From assembly GCF_005871165.1 (NCBI RefSeq), contig NZ_SWKP01000007.1, positions 310,001-374,000 of the forward strand: 64,000 nt of DNA. Direction: 5' to 3'. Of this stretch, positions 9,135 to 19,532 are shown one piece after another. Positions within the stretch are counted from its first letter, which is position 1. The number at the start of each line of letters is the position of its first letter. The notes under the pieces are model-generated. The model saw only the letters and a program-made list of their open reading frames with translations. It was not told the DNA's origin and searched no databases. The DNA is from Maricaulis alexandrii. GTDB taxonomy: Bacteria; Pseudomonadota; Alphaproteobacteria; Caulobacterales; Maricaulaceae. A program made the position numbers and the translations under genes.

Positions 9135-10142
9135 ATGAGTGACACACACGACATCCGTGACCTGACGGTCGGCCCGGACCAGGCCGGCGAACGCCTCGAC
9201 CGCTGGCTGGCCGGTGAGATCGCCGAGCTGTCACGCTCCCGCCTCAAGGCCCTGATCGAAGACGGCCAGTTGAGCCTGGATGGCACCGTGTTCACGGACC
9301 CGTCCGCGAAGATCGCGGCAGACCAGACCTACACGCTCACCGTCCCCGCCCCGCGCGCCGCCGAGCCGACGCCGGAGCCGATGGATCTGGATGTTCTGCA
9401 TGAGGATGACGACCTGATCGTGCTGCAGAAGCCGGCCGGTCTGGCGGTCCATCCGGCGGCAGGCAATTGGACCGGCACGCTGGTGCATGGCCTGCTGCAC
9501 CATTGCGCGGGCAGCCTGTCCGGTATTGGCGGGGTGGAACGGCCGGGTATCGTCCACCGGCTCGACAAGGACACATCCGGCGTAATGGTGGTCGCCAAGT
9601 CCGACCGGGCGCATCAGGGGCTGACGGCCCAGTTCGCCGCCCACACGGTGGAGCGCGCCTATATCGCCTTCACCCGCAATGCCCCGTCTCCCAAGGCCGG
9701 TCGCATCGAGACCCGGATTGTCCGCTCCACCCAGGACCGCAAGAAATTCACCGTGCCCCGGGACCCGCACAGCGAAGCCGGCAAGCACGCGATCACGAAT
9801 TACGCGACCCTGGCCCGCTACGGCCAGGCCGAGGGCAAGGCTGTGGGAACCGGTCTGGCCGCCAAGGTGGAATGCCGGCTTGAGACCGGGCGCACCCACC
9901 AGATCCGCGTCCACATGGCCCATATCGGCTGCCCGCTCCTGGGCGATCCGGTCTATGGCCAGCGGCGTGGCAATCTGCTGGCGACCGCGGACAATGGCCG
10001 CGAGTTGAAGGACTTCCGCCGACAGGCCCTGCACGCGGCCATTCTCGGCTTCGAGCATCCGGTATCCGGCGAGATGCTCCGCTTCGAGACAGACCTGCCC
10101 AAGGATATGGCAAGGCTGGAGAAGTTTCTCGAACTTCTCTGA
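9135..10142 (+). CDS. rluD: 23S rRNA pseudouridine synthase, RluD type
   Basis: A 335-aa RluA-family enzyme that isomerises uridine to pseudouridine in 23S rRNA. An N-terminal S4 RNA-binding domain (GERLDRWLAGEIAELSRSR) is followed by the catalytic domain with GIVHRLDKDTSGVMVVAK, whose Asp in HRLDKDTSG is the catalytic residue. The C-terminal GRTHQIRVHMAHIGCPLLGD motif is intact. The ATG at 9135 is chosen because the S4 domain follows immediately; the frame is open further up. RluC/RluD subfamily specificity is inferred from overall layout. Confidence 0.88.
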   Translation: MSDTHDIRDLTVGPDQAGERLDRWLAGEIAELSRSRLKALIEDGQLSLDGTVFTDPSAKIAADQTYTLTVPAPRAAEPTPEPMDLDVLHEDDDLIVLQKPAGLAVHPAAGNWTGTLVHGLLHHCAGSLSGIGGVERPGIVHRLDKDTSGVMVVAKSDRAHQGLTAQFAAHTVERAYIAFTRNAPSPKAGRIETRIVRSTQDRKKFTVPRDPHSEAGKHAITNYATLARYGQAEGKAVGTGLAAKVECRLETGRTHQIRVHMAHIGCPLLGDPVYGQRRGNLLATADNGRELKDFRRQALHAAILGFEHPVSGEMLRFETDLPKDMARLEKFLELL

Positions 10143-10213
10143 TCCTCGCTTGCGATCTGCTGCGTTGCAGCAAGTCTGGTCCTTGATCAGGTCTTGCAGA
10201 AAACGAGTTTCGC

Positions 10214-11353
10214 GTGTCCGCCCACTCACAGATCAGTGTCATCAACCGGAGTGCGCCCTTTCTGGCCGCCTTCCGCAATCAGCTTGATGTCGGGGATTAC
10301 GCCCCCGATTTCGACGCCCTGACCCCGCTGGGTCACCGGATCCGCCTGTTTGACGACGCCTTCGCCGGCCGCCCAATCCTGCTGGTCTTTCTCGGGGACC
10401 TCGACCGTCCGGATGTCTCGGAGGCTTTCACCGCCTTGGCGCAGATGGAGCCACGGATCGAGCAATCCGGCGCCCATCTTGTAATCGTGACCTCGCACAC
10501 GGACGGACCGCGCCAGCGCGCCCTGTCGCGCGAACGCGGCCTGCATGCGCCCATTCTGGGCGATTGCAATGGCGCCCTCTTTGCCCGCTACGGGCTGGTG
10601 CGCGGCCAGGACCTGCATGGCGAGACCTGCGCCCGCTCCTTCCTGATCACGGCGCACGGCCAGATCCACTCCATTTCCGACCAACCCCGCACCCCGCTCG
10701 AGGACATCATGGACGCCCTTCAAGACCTGACTTCCGGCCAGACTGCCCAAACGGGCGCCGGCTGGATTCCGGGCCACGCGCCCATCCTGATCATTCCCAA
10801 GGCCTTCGAGGCGGAGGATTGCGCCACCCTGATCGAGCATTTCAACACATCGGACGGTTTCCGTGTGGCCAAGCCCGGTCCCGGTGAGAGCGGCGACTAC
10901 AAATTCCCGGTCTCCGACTATAATCGCCAGGACCGGATTGATCATGTCATCCAGGACAAGGCCCTGCTGGCCCGCCTGGACAAGCGGATCAATGACCGGG
11001 TCCTGCCCCAGATCGCCAAGGCCTTTGCCTTCCAGGTGACGCGCCGCGAGACGCTGCACATCGCCCGCTATTCCGGTCCGCGCCAGGGCATTGAAATCGG
11101 CCATCGCGACAACACCAATCCGGCCACGCAATACCGCCGCTTCGCCCTCTCCGTTGCCCTCAATGATGATTATGAAGGCGGCGGCCTGGTCTTCCGGGAA
11201 TTCTCCGACCGCGGCTATCGCGGCGAACCGGGCACGGCCTTCGTCTTCTCCTCCTCCCTGCTCCACGAGATCGAGGAAACCACGGCGGGCGTGCGCTACA
11301 ACCTGATCAGCCATTTCTTCAACGACGCTGCCGCCCAGCCGCAACGCCGCTAG
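10214..11353 (+). CDS. Redoxin-like / 2OG-Fe(II) prolyl-4-hydroxylase-type fusion
   Basis: A 379-aa two-domain protein with a GTG start. Residues about 25-172 have a peroxiredoxin/thioredoxin-like fold (VGDYAPDF, then PILLVFLG, later RSFLITAHGQI). The position where a peroxiredoxin carries its peroxidatic Cys reads GDLDRPD, with no Cys. Residues about 185-372 are a P4Hc-type 2-oxoglutarate/Fe(II) oxygenase with an intact iron triad: His297 and Asp299 in GHRDN, His351 in LLHEIEE, and Arg361 in GVRYNL for 2-oxoglutarate. The oxygenase half should be active; the redoxin half may be structural or bind a partner. The substrate is unknown. It begins 71 bases after rluD and may be co-transcribed. 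Confidence 0.82.
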   Translation: MSAHSQISVINRSAPFLAAFRNQLDVGDYAPDFDALTPLGHRIRLFDDAFAGRPILLVFLGDLDRPDVSEAFTALAQMEPRIEQSGAHLVIVTSHTDGPRQRALSRERGLHAPILGDCNGALFARYGLVRGQDLHGETCARSFLITAHGQIHSISDQPRTPLEDIMDALQDLTSGQTAQTGAGWIPGHAPILIIPKAFEAEDCATLIEHFNTSDGFRVAKPGPGESGDYKFPVSDYNRQDRIDHVIQDKALLARLDKRINDRVLPQIAKAFAFQVTRRETLHIARYSGPRQGIEIGHRDNTNPATQYRRFALSVALNDDYEGGGLVFREFSDRGYRGEPGTAFVFSSSLLHEIEETTAGVRYNLISHFFNDAAAQPQRR

Positions 11354-11424
11354 GGGCGGCTGCTTGCCTTCCCCCGCCGATCAGGCAAGTCTTTGACCTC
11401 AAAGACAGAAGCTGAGGGATCGAG

Positions 11425-13122
11425 ATGCGGAGATGGAGCGTGAAGGCTGTGCTGGTCAGCCTGCTGGCGGCCGGGCAGGCGGCGCTGGCGCAGCCGCCCG
11501 TGCCGATCAGTGACGACCCGATCGATAACACCCTGCGCGTCATGGCCGAAAGCGCTCAGGCGGACCTCCTGTCCGACATCGACGCGATGGGCGATGCTCC
11601 GCCCCTGCCGACAGCCGCGGAGTTGCTGGAGGAAGCCGCGGCCCTTGCCATGCAGGACATCCAGCCGGTTCTGGACGCCGGTCGCGACGTGAACGGACAG
11701 GTCGGCGGGATATTCGGCTATCATTTCCTGCCGGAATTCCTGCCGCTCATTGCCGCTGAAGACCGGCGCGTCTGGATCGAGCGCTTTTTTGATGTCAGCG
11801 ATCTGGACACGCGGGCCGACAGTCTCACCTGGCTGCGCGGTCAGGAGGGTGCCGTCCGGCTTGCGGAAAACGGGCTGCAGGACGAAGCCGTCTTCATGCT
11901 GGAACGGGCGGCAGACTATATCGGCGGTCCCGGCAATGATCCGGGTCTCATGGACCAGCACCTGGCCAATCTGGCCGAAGGCTGGATCGCCATCGGGGCG
12001 TATGAACGCGCGGCTGCGGTTCTGGAAACGCTCATCACGCTTGATCAGGAGAGCGGCCGCCTGCCCGAACTGACAGCGGATCAGCGCGCCGCCCTGCTGT
12101 GGGACTGGCTGTATCGCAATGGGCCGGATGAGGTCGATGAGGACATCCAGGCGCTGACGGAAACGCATCAGGATTTCCTGACGCGCCTGGCCGACGCCCG
12201 AACAGCCGAGTTCCGCCATTCGCGGCGCGAGCCTCTGCCGCCGGACGCGGCAGATGGAACTCTGTCGGCGGACATCCCGATCGCCCTGGCGATGGGGGAG
12301 GCGGACGCCGCCCGCTACTGGACCCAGCGTCTGCGCATCCACCATCTCAACCATTCCAGCGATCCGGACTGGCGCACACAGGCCTGGTTCGAGGCGGAGA
12401 CGGGCGATTGTTTTGCGGCCAGCCGGGCTGCCAATCTCATGGTGCTGGAGGCGTTCGACGACGTCGCCCGTTCGGATTTGGAACGCGGCGAGCGGTTTGT
12501 GACACGGCAGGACCATAATGGTCACTCCAACTGGCCCGACTATATGGGCCGCCCCTTCGACTGGGCCTTGCTGGCCCTGATGGAGTGTGGCGCTGTGGCG
12601 GAAGCCGCCAATCTGGCCATGCTGCCCGGCCTGTCCCGAATTCCCTTTGACCGGGTTTTGTCGACCCGCCACAGGCGCCCGCTGGACGATATGTGGCGCC
12701 TGCAATTTCGCACTGTGTTCATGCCGTCGATCCGGCAGCGAAATCTGATGGGGCGCGCCCTGGCCTGTCATGTCCTCGCCCTGGCTCACTCGCAACATGA
12801 CATGGTCGAATTATTGGTCGGCAGCGCGGATCTGGTGACAAATGGTCTCTACGCCGACACCGATGAAATGCGCATCCGGCTCGCCGAAGGCCTCCGAGCG
12901 GAAGGCCTGGGCGGGCTGGAGGCCCATATCCTGGAGCGCAGTGTGCGCAGATTGCGAACAGCGCCTCCGGCAAACCGGTACGGCACCACGGCCGCGCAAC
13001 ACCTGGAACAGGCCACAGCGCTGGCCCGGCTGGTCTACGCCCTGCCCGACACGCCCCTGCCAGCGGCCGCCCCGCCGAGCGTGAGTTGCGGGCACCGCGA
13101 CTGGGTCGCCGACCCGCGCTGA
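11425..13122 (+). CDS. Large secreted protein of unknown function
   Basis: A 565-aa protein with a Sec signal peptide (residues 1-22, ending AALAQ). No known domain is recognised. The mature part is mostly alpha-helical with Ala/Leu-rich heptad-like stretches (for example DEAVFMLERAADYI and AYERAAAVLETLITL), suggesting a tetratricopeptide-like solenoid without clear consensus. Two Cys occur mid-protein and more near the C terminus. Probably periplasmic. It follows the oxygenase gene by 71 bases on the same strand. A 482-codon open frame opposite it is judged a shadow. Confidence 0.72.
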   Translation: MRRWSVKAVLVSLLAAGQAALAQPPVPISDDPIDNTLRVMAESAQADLLSDIDAMGDAPPLPTAAELLEEAAALAMQDIQPVLDAGRDVNGQVGGIFGYHFLPEFLPLIAAEDRRVWIERFFDVSDLDTRADSLTWLRGQEGAVRLAENGLQDEAVFMLERAADYIGGPGNDPGLMDQHLANLAEGWIAIGAYERAAAVLETLITLDQESGRLPELTADQRAALLWDWLYRNGPDEVDEDIQALTETHQDFLTRLADARTAEFRHSRREPLPPDAADGTLSADIPIALAMGEADAARYWTQRLRIHHLNHSSDPDWRTQAWFEAETGDCFAASRAANLMVLEAFDDVARSDLERGERFVTRQDHNGHSNWPDYMGRPFDWALLALMECGAVAEAANLAMLPGLSRIPFDRVLSTRHRRPLDDMWRLQFRTVFMPSIRQRNLMGRALACHVLALAHSQHDMVELLVGSADLVTNGLYADTDEMRIRLAEGLRAEGLGGLEAHILERSVRRLRTAPPANRYGTTAAQHLEQATALARLVYALPDTPLPAAAPPSVSCGHRDWVADPR

Positions 13123-13181
13123 TGGTCCGCGCCCTGAAAAACCGGCTGGGCTTCACCCGTGGAGGGGGATAGGTCTGAAGC

Positions 13182-13820
13182 ATGACGGTTCCGGCCCGCC
13201 CTGCCCCGCGTCGCCGCAATGCGGAAGAGACGCAGCAACGCCTGATGGAGGCGGGGGAAAACCTGTTTTCGGCCAAGGGGTTTGCCGCCACGACGCTGGA
13301 TGCCATTGCCGAGACGGCGGGCGTCAACAAGGCGATGATCCGCTATTATTTCAAAGACAAGGACGGGCTCTACACGGCGATCGTGGAACACATCATTGAT
13401 GATGTCCTGGACCAGTTCGAGAAGGCTCTGGAAGGCGATGGTGAGCCGGTCGACACGATGGGCGACTTCATCGAGGTCTTCGCCAATGCGATCATTGCCC
13501 GGCCGGCCTTCCCGCGCATGTTACTGCGGGACTATCTGGACGGCGACATCATGACCCGCGAGGGGCCCGCCGAGAAGTTACGCAACTTCCTGGAAACAAC
13601 ACGCAAATTCTACGAGGCCGGGCATGCTGCCGGGCGCTTCCGGGAGGTGGATGTGCACATGCTCCACCTGTCGATTGTCGGGGCCGCGATCTTTTTTTCG
13701 CTGACCGACCGCATCCGAACGCAGATCACAAGGCATCAGGGAATGGCAGACCTGGAGATCAAGTCTGCATCCTTCGCGCAGCATTTGCGCCGTCTTGTCC
13801 TTGGCGGGATCGAAACCTGA
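13182..13820 (+). CDS. TetR-family transcriptional regulator
   Basis: A 212-aa repressor-type protein. The N-terminal helix-turn-helix is typical (AEETQQRLMEAGENLFSAKG, then TLDAIAETAGVNKAMIRYYF, residues about 14-60). The C-terminal helical part would bind a small-molecule effector and dimerise; the middle is like the CecR/YbiH-type C-terminal domains. A perfect inverted repeat at 13903-13922, between this gene and the cupin gene, is a likely operator. The effector is not predictable. Confidence 0.88.
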   Translation: MTVPARPAPRRRNAEETQQRLMEAGENLFSAKGFAATTLDAIAETAGVNKAMIRYYFKDKDGLYTAIVEHIIDDVLDQFEKALEGDGEPVDTMGDFIEVFANAIIARPAFPRMLLRDYLDGDIMTREGPAEKLRNFLETTRKFYEAGHAAGRFREVDVHMLHLSIVGAAIFFSLTDRIRTQITRHQGMADLEIKSASFAQHLRRLVLGGIET

Positions 13821-13902
13821 CCCCGCGCCAGAACCGGGATTTGCAGAATGGCTATCCAGCAATCCGCCGGGTGCGGAAACGGGGACAAGCGACGTGATAC
13901 AC

Positions 13903-13922
13903 AACTATCTAACTGGATAGTT
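13903..13922. promoter_or_regulatory. Probable TetR operator
   Basis: A perfect 7-bp inverted repeat, AACTATC-N6-GATAGTT, 20 bp long, in an AT-rich gap 80 bases after the tetR-type stop and 46 bases before the cupin start. Size, symmetry and position fit a TetR dimer site controlling the cupin-peptidase pair. Confidence 0.6.
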
Positions 13923-13968
13923 ATTAGCGAAGGGATCGCGCATTTTAATGAAAAGGGGGAGAACTCCC

Positions 13969-14817
13969 ATGACTGACGCAAACAAGACCACGACCCATCG
14001 CCGGGCAGCGCCACGCCGCCTGATTGAACAACTGGACCGGACAGGCTCGGCGCTGAGGACCGGCCTCCTGGCGCTGGCCGGCACCGCGCTGATCGGCGCA
14101 GCCGGCCTGGCCCAAACCCCGGACCTGCCACCCGCAGAGGCCGGTGCCATTCTCGACCGCTTCGCCGCCGACTACATGAACGACCCGACCTTCACCCGCG
14201 ACTGGACCTTCGGTGTCGTCGTCGATGGTGACTGGTGGACGGTCGAACTGGACCGGGAGGCGACACGCTATGCGATCCGCCCCGGCGAGCCGGCAACGCC
14301 CAGCTTCTTCTACCCGGCGGAAGGACAAACGCTGGCCCAGATTGACCGCGGCGAGATGGCGGCCCTGACCGCCATGGGCAAGGCCTTCTCCACGGACTAC
14401 GCCCCGATGGATATCGACCTGATGGACGGCGCGGACTTCGACCCGGCCATCCTGGCCTTCACCTTCCACTTCTTCACCCGCGGCACGCCGGAAATCATTC
14501 ATTGGCGGGAACATGAGACACGCGAAGTGCATGGCGGCAATGCCGGCCTGATTTACTACCAGCCCGGCTTCCGGTCCGGCTTCGGCTATATCATGCCGGG
14601 TCAGCACGTGAACGCAGATGAGCGATCCCGCACCAATCCCTTTCCGACCCTCATCATCTTCACTGGCGAACGGGCCATTGCCCGGCTGGACGGCGTGGAT
14701 CATGAAGTGGGCGACGGCGACATCCTCTTCATCCCGGCCGGGATGAGCCATGAATTCCTCAACCCGTTTGATGAGCCGGCCGAATTCCTGCTCTTCATGT
14801 TTGGTGAGGGGGCCTGA
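13969..14817 (+). CDS. Secreted or membrane-anchored cupin protein
   Basis: A 282-aa protein. A basic N terminus (THRRAAPRRLIEQ) is followed by a hydrophobic stretch ending AGLAQ (about residues 31-50), a signal peptide or anchor. The C-terminal 90 residues form a cupin barrel: PGQHVNADERSR, then GERAIARLDGVDHEVGDGDILFIPAGMSHEFLNP. The His of GMSHEF and upstream His/Glu are possible metal ligands. The ATG at 13969 has GGGGGAG 8 bases upstream, better than the ATG at 13948. It sits between the palindromic operator and the M24 peptidase gene. The substrate is unknown. Confidence 0.75.
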   Translation: MTDANKTTTHRRAAPRRLIEQLDRTGSALRTGLLALAGTALIGAAGLAQTPDLPPAEAGAILDRFAADYMNDPTFTRDWTFGVVVDGDWWTVELDREATRYAIRPGEPATPSFFYPAEGQTLAQIDRGEMAALTAMGKAFSTDYAPMDIDLMDGADFDPAILAFTFHFFTRGTPEIIHWREHETREVHGGNAGLIYYQPGFRSGFGYIMPGQHVNADERSRTNPFPTLIIFTGERAIARLDGVDHEVGDGDILFIPAGMSHEFLNPFDEPAEFLLFMFGEGA

Positions 14818-14871
14818 GCGGCGACCTGCAGGACTGGACGGCGGCCCCGCATCGCGTCATGCAAGAGGCAG

Positions 14872-16110
14872 ATGCAAAGCGAGGCCGCCATGCCGGATAC
14901 AGACCTGATGATCGGAACCCGTGGTGTCGGTGGATCAACTGCCGAGGCCGAACTGGGCAAACTCACCGATATGCTGGCCGGAAGCGAGCCGATCAGCGAT
15001 GCCGAATACCGCGAGCGGATCGCCAGCCTTCAGGGGCGGATGCAACAGGCCGGCTATGACGTCATCTATCTCGATGCCTCCAGCAATCTGACCTATTACA
15101 CCGGTACCTACTGGCCCAATTCGGAGCGCCTGGTCGGCGCGCTGATCCCGGCCCAGGGTGATCCGGTCTATGTCGGCCCGGCCTTCGAGACCGGCACGAT
15201 CCGCGCCTATATGGGACTGGCCGGGGAGCTGGCCGTCTGGGAAGAGCATGAAGATCCGTATGAGTTGATCGCGACCCTGATCGGACCGGACAGCGCCCTC
15301 GCCCTGGACCCGACCACACCGCTCTTCCGTGTCACCGGGCTGAGCCGGGCGCGTCCCGGTGCGCTGACCGTGGATGGCGGCGACGTGATCCTGCACGGAC
15401 GGGCCCGCAAATCACCGGCCGAAATCGCCCTCCTGCAGGCGGCCAAGACGGCAACGCTGGAAGTCCACAAGGCCGCCGCCCGCATCCTGCGCCCCGGCAT
15501 CTCCACCCAGGAAGTCACCGCCTTCATCAACGAGGCGCACAAGGCCATCGGTGCGCCGCGGGGCTCGGGCTTCTGCATCGTCCTGTTCGGACCGGACACG
15601 GCCTTCCCGCACGGCGTCGCCCAGCCCAAGACGCTGGAAGAAGGCGACATGGTGCTGATCGATACGGGCTGCTCCAATCAGGGCTACCAGTCCGACATCA
15701 CGCGCTCCTACGTCTTCGGCACGCCGACCGATGATCAGCGCCGGGTCTGGGAAGCAGAGAAAGCCTGTCAGCTCGCCGCTTTCGAGGCGGCGCAACTGGG
15801 CACGCTGTGCGGTGCGGTGGATACGGCGGCGCGGAAAAAGGGCGAGGCACTGGGCTTCGGACCGGACTATGCCCTGCCCGGCATTCCGCACCGGACCGGT
15901 CATGGCGTCGGCCTCGACATTCACGAAGCGCCCTATCTGGTCGCCAGCGACATGACCCCGCTGGATGTCGGCATGTGCTTTTCCAACGAGCCGATGATCT
16001 GCGTTCCGGGCCAGTTCGGCATCCGTCTGGAAGACCATTTCTACATGAGCGAGGACGGACCGCGCTGGTTCACCGAACCGTCGAAATCCATCGAGGATCC
16101 GTTCGGCTGA
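14872..16110 (+). CDS. M24-family metallopeptidase (Xaa-Pro aminopeptidase-like)
   Basis: A 412-aa protein with the creatinase/aminopeptidase P layout: an N-terminal creatinase domain to about residue 175 and a pita-bread catalytic domain after it. All five dinuclear metal ligands are visible: Asp264 and Asp275 (LIDTGCSNQGYQSDITR), His344 (GHGVGLDIHE), Glu373 (FSNEPMI) and Glu387 (RLEDHF). It probably cleaves Xaa-Pro dipeptides or related amides in the cytoplasm. The start could also be the ATG at 14890; both have purine-rich sites. It follows the cupin gene by 54 bases and likely shares the TetR-controlled promoter. Confidence 0.85.
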   Translation: MQSEAAMPDTDLMIGTRGVGGSTAEAELGKLTDMLAGSEPISDAEYRERIASLQGRMQQAGYDVIYLDASSNLTYYTGTYWPNSERLVGALIPAQGDPVYVGPAFETGTIRAYMGLAGELAVWEEHEDPYELIATLIGPDSALALDPTTPLFRVTGLSRARPGALTVDGGDVILHGRARKSPAEIALLQAAKTATLEVHKAAARILRPGISTQEVTAFINEAHKAIGAPRGSGFCIVLFGPDTAFPHGVAQPKTLEEGDMVLIDTGCSNQGYQSDITRSYVFGTPTDDQRRVWEAEKACQLAAFEAAQLGTLCGAVDTAARKKGEALGFGPDYALPGIPHRTGHGVGLDIHEAPYLVASDMTPLDVGMCFSNEPMICVPGQFGIRLEDHFYMSEDGPRWFTEPSKSIEDPFG

Positions 16111-16112
16111 TT

Positions 16113-16256
16113 CCTCCCCACTTCGTGGGGAGGTGTCTGGCCATCAGGACAGACGGAGGGGCCACCGCAGCGAAGCGAAGGTGGGTATTGGCGCTGGCGC
16201 GCCGCCCCTTCGACCCGCTGCTGCGCATCGGCCCACTTCCCCATGAAATGGGGAAG
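16113..16256. repeat. Hairpin-bounded dispersed element (about 144 bp)
   Basis: The element starts with CCTCCCCAC-TTC-GTGGGGAGG (16113-16133) and ends with CTTCCCCAT-GAA-ATGGGGAAG (16236-16256). Both are perfect 9-bp hairpins with 3-base loops and related sequence. The middle is GC-rich, non-coding and contains CTTCGACCCGCTG. It fills the gap between the M24 gene and the convergent sugE almost exactly. It resembles small non-autonomous elements common between genes in Caulobacterales and relatives. It could also serve as a bidirectional terminator. Confidence 0.6.
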
Positions 16257-16260
16257 AAAG

Positions 16261-16599
16261 TCAGTGCCCCGAACTCGTCGCCTTCAGCCCGATGATCCCG
16301 ATCAGGATGAGTGCGAGGAAACACACGCGCGCTACGGTCGCCGGTTCCTTGAAGACGAAAATGCCGATCGTGGCGACGCCGATCGCCCCGATCCCGGTCC
16401 AGACCGCATAGGCGGTGCCGGCCGGCAATTGGCGCATGGCGAGGAAGAGCGCCGTCATCGATCCGGCCAAGGCCAACGCGACGGCCGCCTTGAGCCAGAG
16501 CGCACTGTCGCGTCCGACATATTTGAAGCCGATCGCCCAGGCCATTTCCAGCACACCGCCAATCACCAGCAGGGTCCAGGGGCCCAGCAGCGCCGGCAT
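16261..16599 (-). CDS. sugE: SMR-family exporter, SugE/Gdx type
   Basis: A 112-aa small multidrug-resistance-type protein with four transmembrane helices. It matches the SugE/Gdx subgroup, known guanidinium/H+ antiporters, closely: GGVLEMAWAIGFKY in helix 1 with the essential Glu, LPAGTAYAVWTGIGAIG in helix 3 and ILIGIIGLK in helix 4. It works as an antiparallel dimer in the inner membrane. Its ATG overlaps the folP stop by one base (TGATG), so it is translationally coupled to folP. The overlap leaves no room for its own guanidine riboswitch. Confidence 0.92.
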   Translation of the reverse strand: MPALLGPWTLLVIGGVLEMAWAIGFKYVGRDSALWLKAAVALALAGSMTALFLAMRQLPAGTAYAVWTGIGAIGVATIGIFVFKEPATVARVCFLALILIGIIGLKATSSGH

Positions 16600-17429
16600 C
16601 AGGACTTGCCCTTGCGGATCGCGGCCTGGACCTTGAGCGCCTGCACCGTCATGCGCACATCGTGCACACGGACCATGGCGACGCCTGCCTGGGCTGCGCG
16701 CAGGGCGGCGGCCAGCGAGCCCCCGAGACGTTCCGTCTCGTCAGCCCCGTCATCAAGAGCGGCAATGAAGCGTTTGCGCGAGGCGCCGAACAGGACCGGA
16801 TAGCCCAGGCCGATCACCTCATCGAGATCATGCATGAGCGCCAGATTGTGATCGAGCGACTTGCCGAAGCCGATGCCCGGATCCAGCCAAATGCAATCGG
16901 CCGGAACGCCCTTGGCCATGGCGATGTCGGCGCGCTCGGTGAGAAAATCGCAAACCTCGGAGACCACGTCCTCGTATTGCGGATTCTTCTGCATGTTCTG
17001 GGGCGAGCCCGACATGTGCATGAGGATGACCGGCACGCCGAGCTCGGCAGCGGTCTCCACGGCGCCCTCATAGCGCAGCGCCATGACATCATTCCAGATA
17101 TCGGCCCCGGCCTCGACGGCGGCACGGGCCACGGCGGGCTTGAACGTGTCGATGGAAATCTTGGCGGCGGTTTCCTCACGCAGGGCCTTGATCACCGGCA
17201 CCACGCGGCGGAGCTCTTCGGCTTCCGGGACCGGGTCGGCCCCGGGCCGGGTGGACTCGCCGCCGATATCGATGACATCCGCGCCATTCTTCAGCATTTC
17301 CAGGGCGCGCTTGACCGCGGCTTCCTGGTCGATCCATTTCCCCCCGTCGGAGAAACTGTCGGGCGTGACATTGAGCACGCCCATGACGAAGGGGATGGAA
17401 TTCTTTCGGCGCAACTGGATCTTCGGCAT
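16599..17429 (-). CDS. folP: Dihydropteroate synthase
   Basis: A 276-aa TIM-barrel enzyme joining p-aminobenzoate to dihydropterin pyrophosphate; the target of sulfonamides. Family motifs are complete: MGVLNVTPDSFSDGG (phosphate loop), DIGGESTRPGA, SIDTF, ASRKRF and the C-terminal VRVHDV. It lies downstream of ftsH behind a terminator and ends in a one-base overlap with sugE. Location after ftsH is common in alphaproteobacteria. Confidence 0.96.
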   Translation of the reverse strand: MPKIQLRRKNSIPFVMGVLNVTPDSFSDGGKWIDQEAAVKRALEMLKNGADVIDIGGESTRPGADPVPEAEELRRVVPVIKALREETAAKISIDTFKPAVARAAVEAGADIWNDVMALRYEGAVETAAELGVPVILMHMSGSPQNMQKNPQYEDVVSEVCDFLTERADIAMAKGVPADCIWLDPGIGFGKSLDHNLALMHDLDEVIGLGYPVLFGASRKRFIAALDDGADETERLGGSLAAALRAAQAGVAMVRVHDVRMTVQALKVQAAIRKGKS

Positions 17430-17508
17430 GACAGCTAGCTAGTCCCGCTGGCGGGCCTTGGCAAGCAGGAAGCGGTCCAGTTTCCGGCGACGGCCGCTCC
17501 CAAGGAAA

Positions 17509-17535
17509 AGGGCGCGACCGTCATGGCCGCGCCCT
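17509..17535 (-). terminator. Rho-independent terminator of ftsH
   Basis: AGGGCGCG and CGCGCCCT pair across an 11-base loop, followed on the minus strand by TTTTCC. It lies 19 bases past the ftsH stop and separates the tol-ftsH run from folP. Confidence 0.8.
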
Positions 17536-17553
17536 CTTCATGTCTGTCAGGCT

Positions 17554-19458
<1,905 letters not shown>

Positions 19459-19532
19459 GCGCTTTATTCCGTACAAGGGGCGGACAGTGTCCACCGGATA
19501 TGGGCATTGTGACACGCCAATGCCAGTAGGGC

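Noticed and set aside
10280-10740. Functional peroxiredoxin
   Set aside because: No Cys at the peroxidatic position; only the fold resembles the family.
11350-12798. A 482-codon open frame opposite the 565-aa secreted protein
   Set aside because: The sense frame has a proper signal peptide and follows the direction of its neighbours; the antisense frame has neither.
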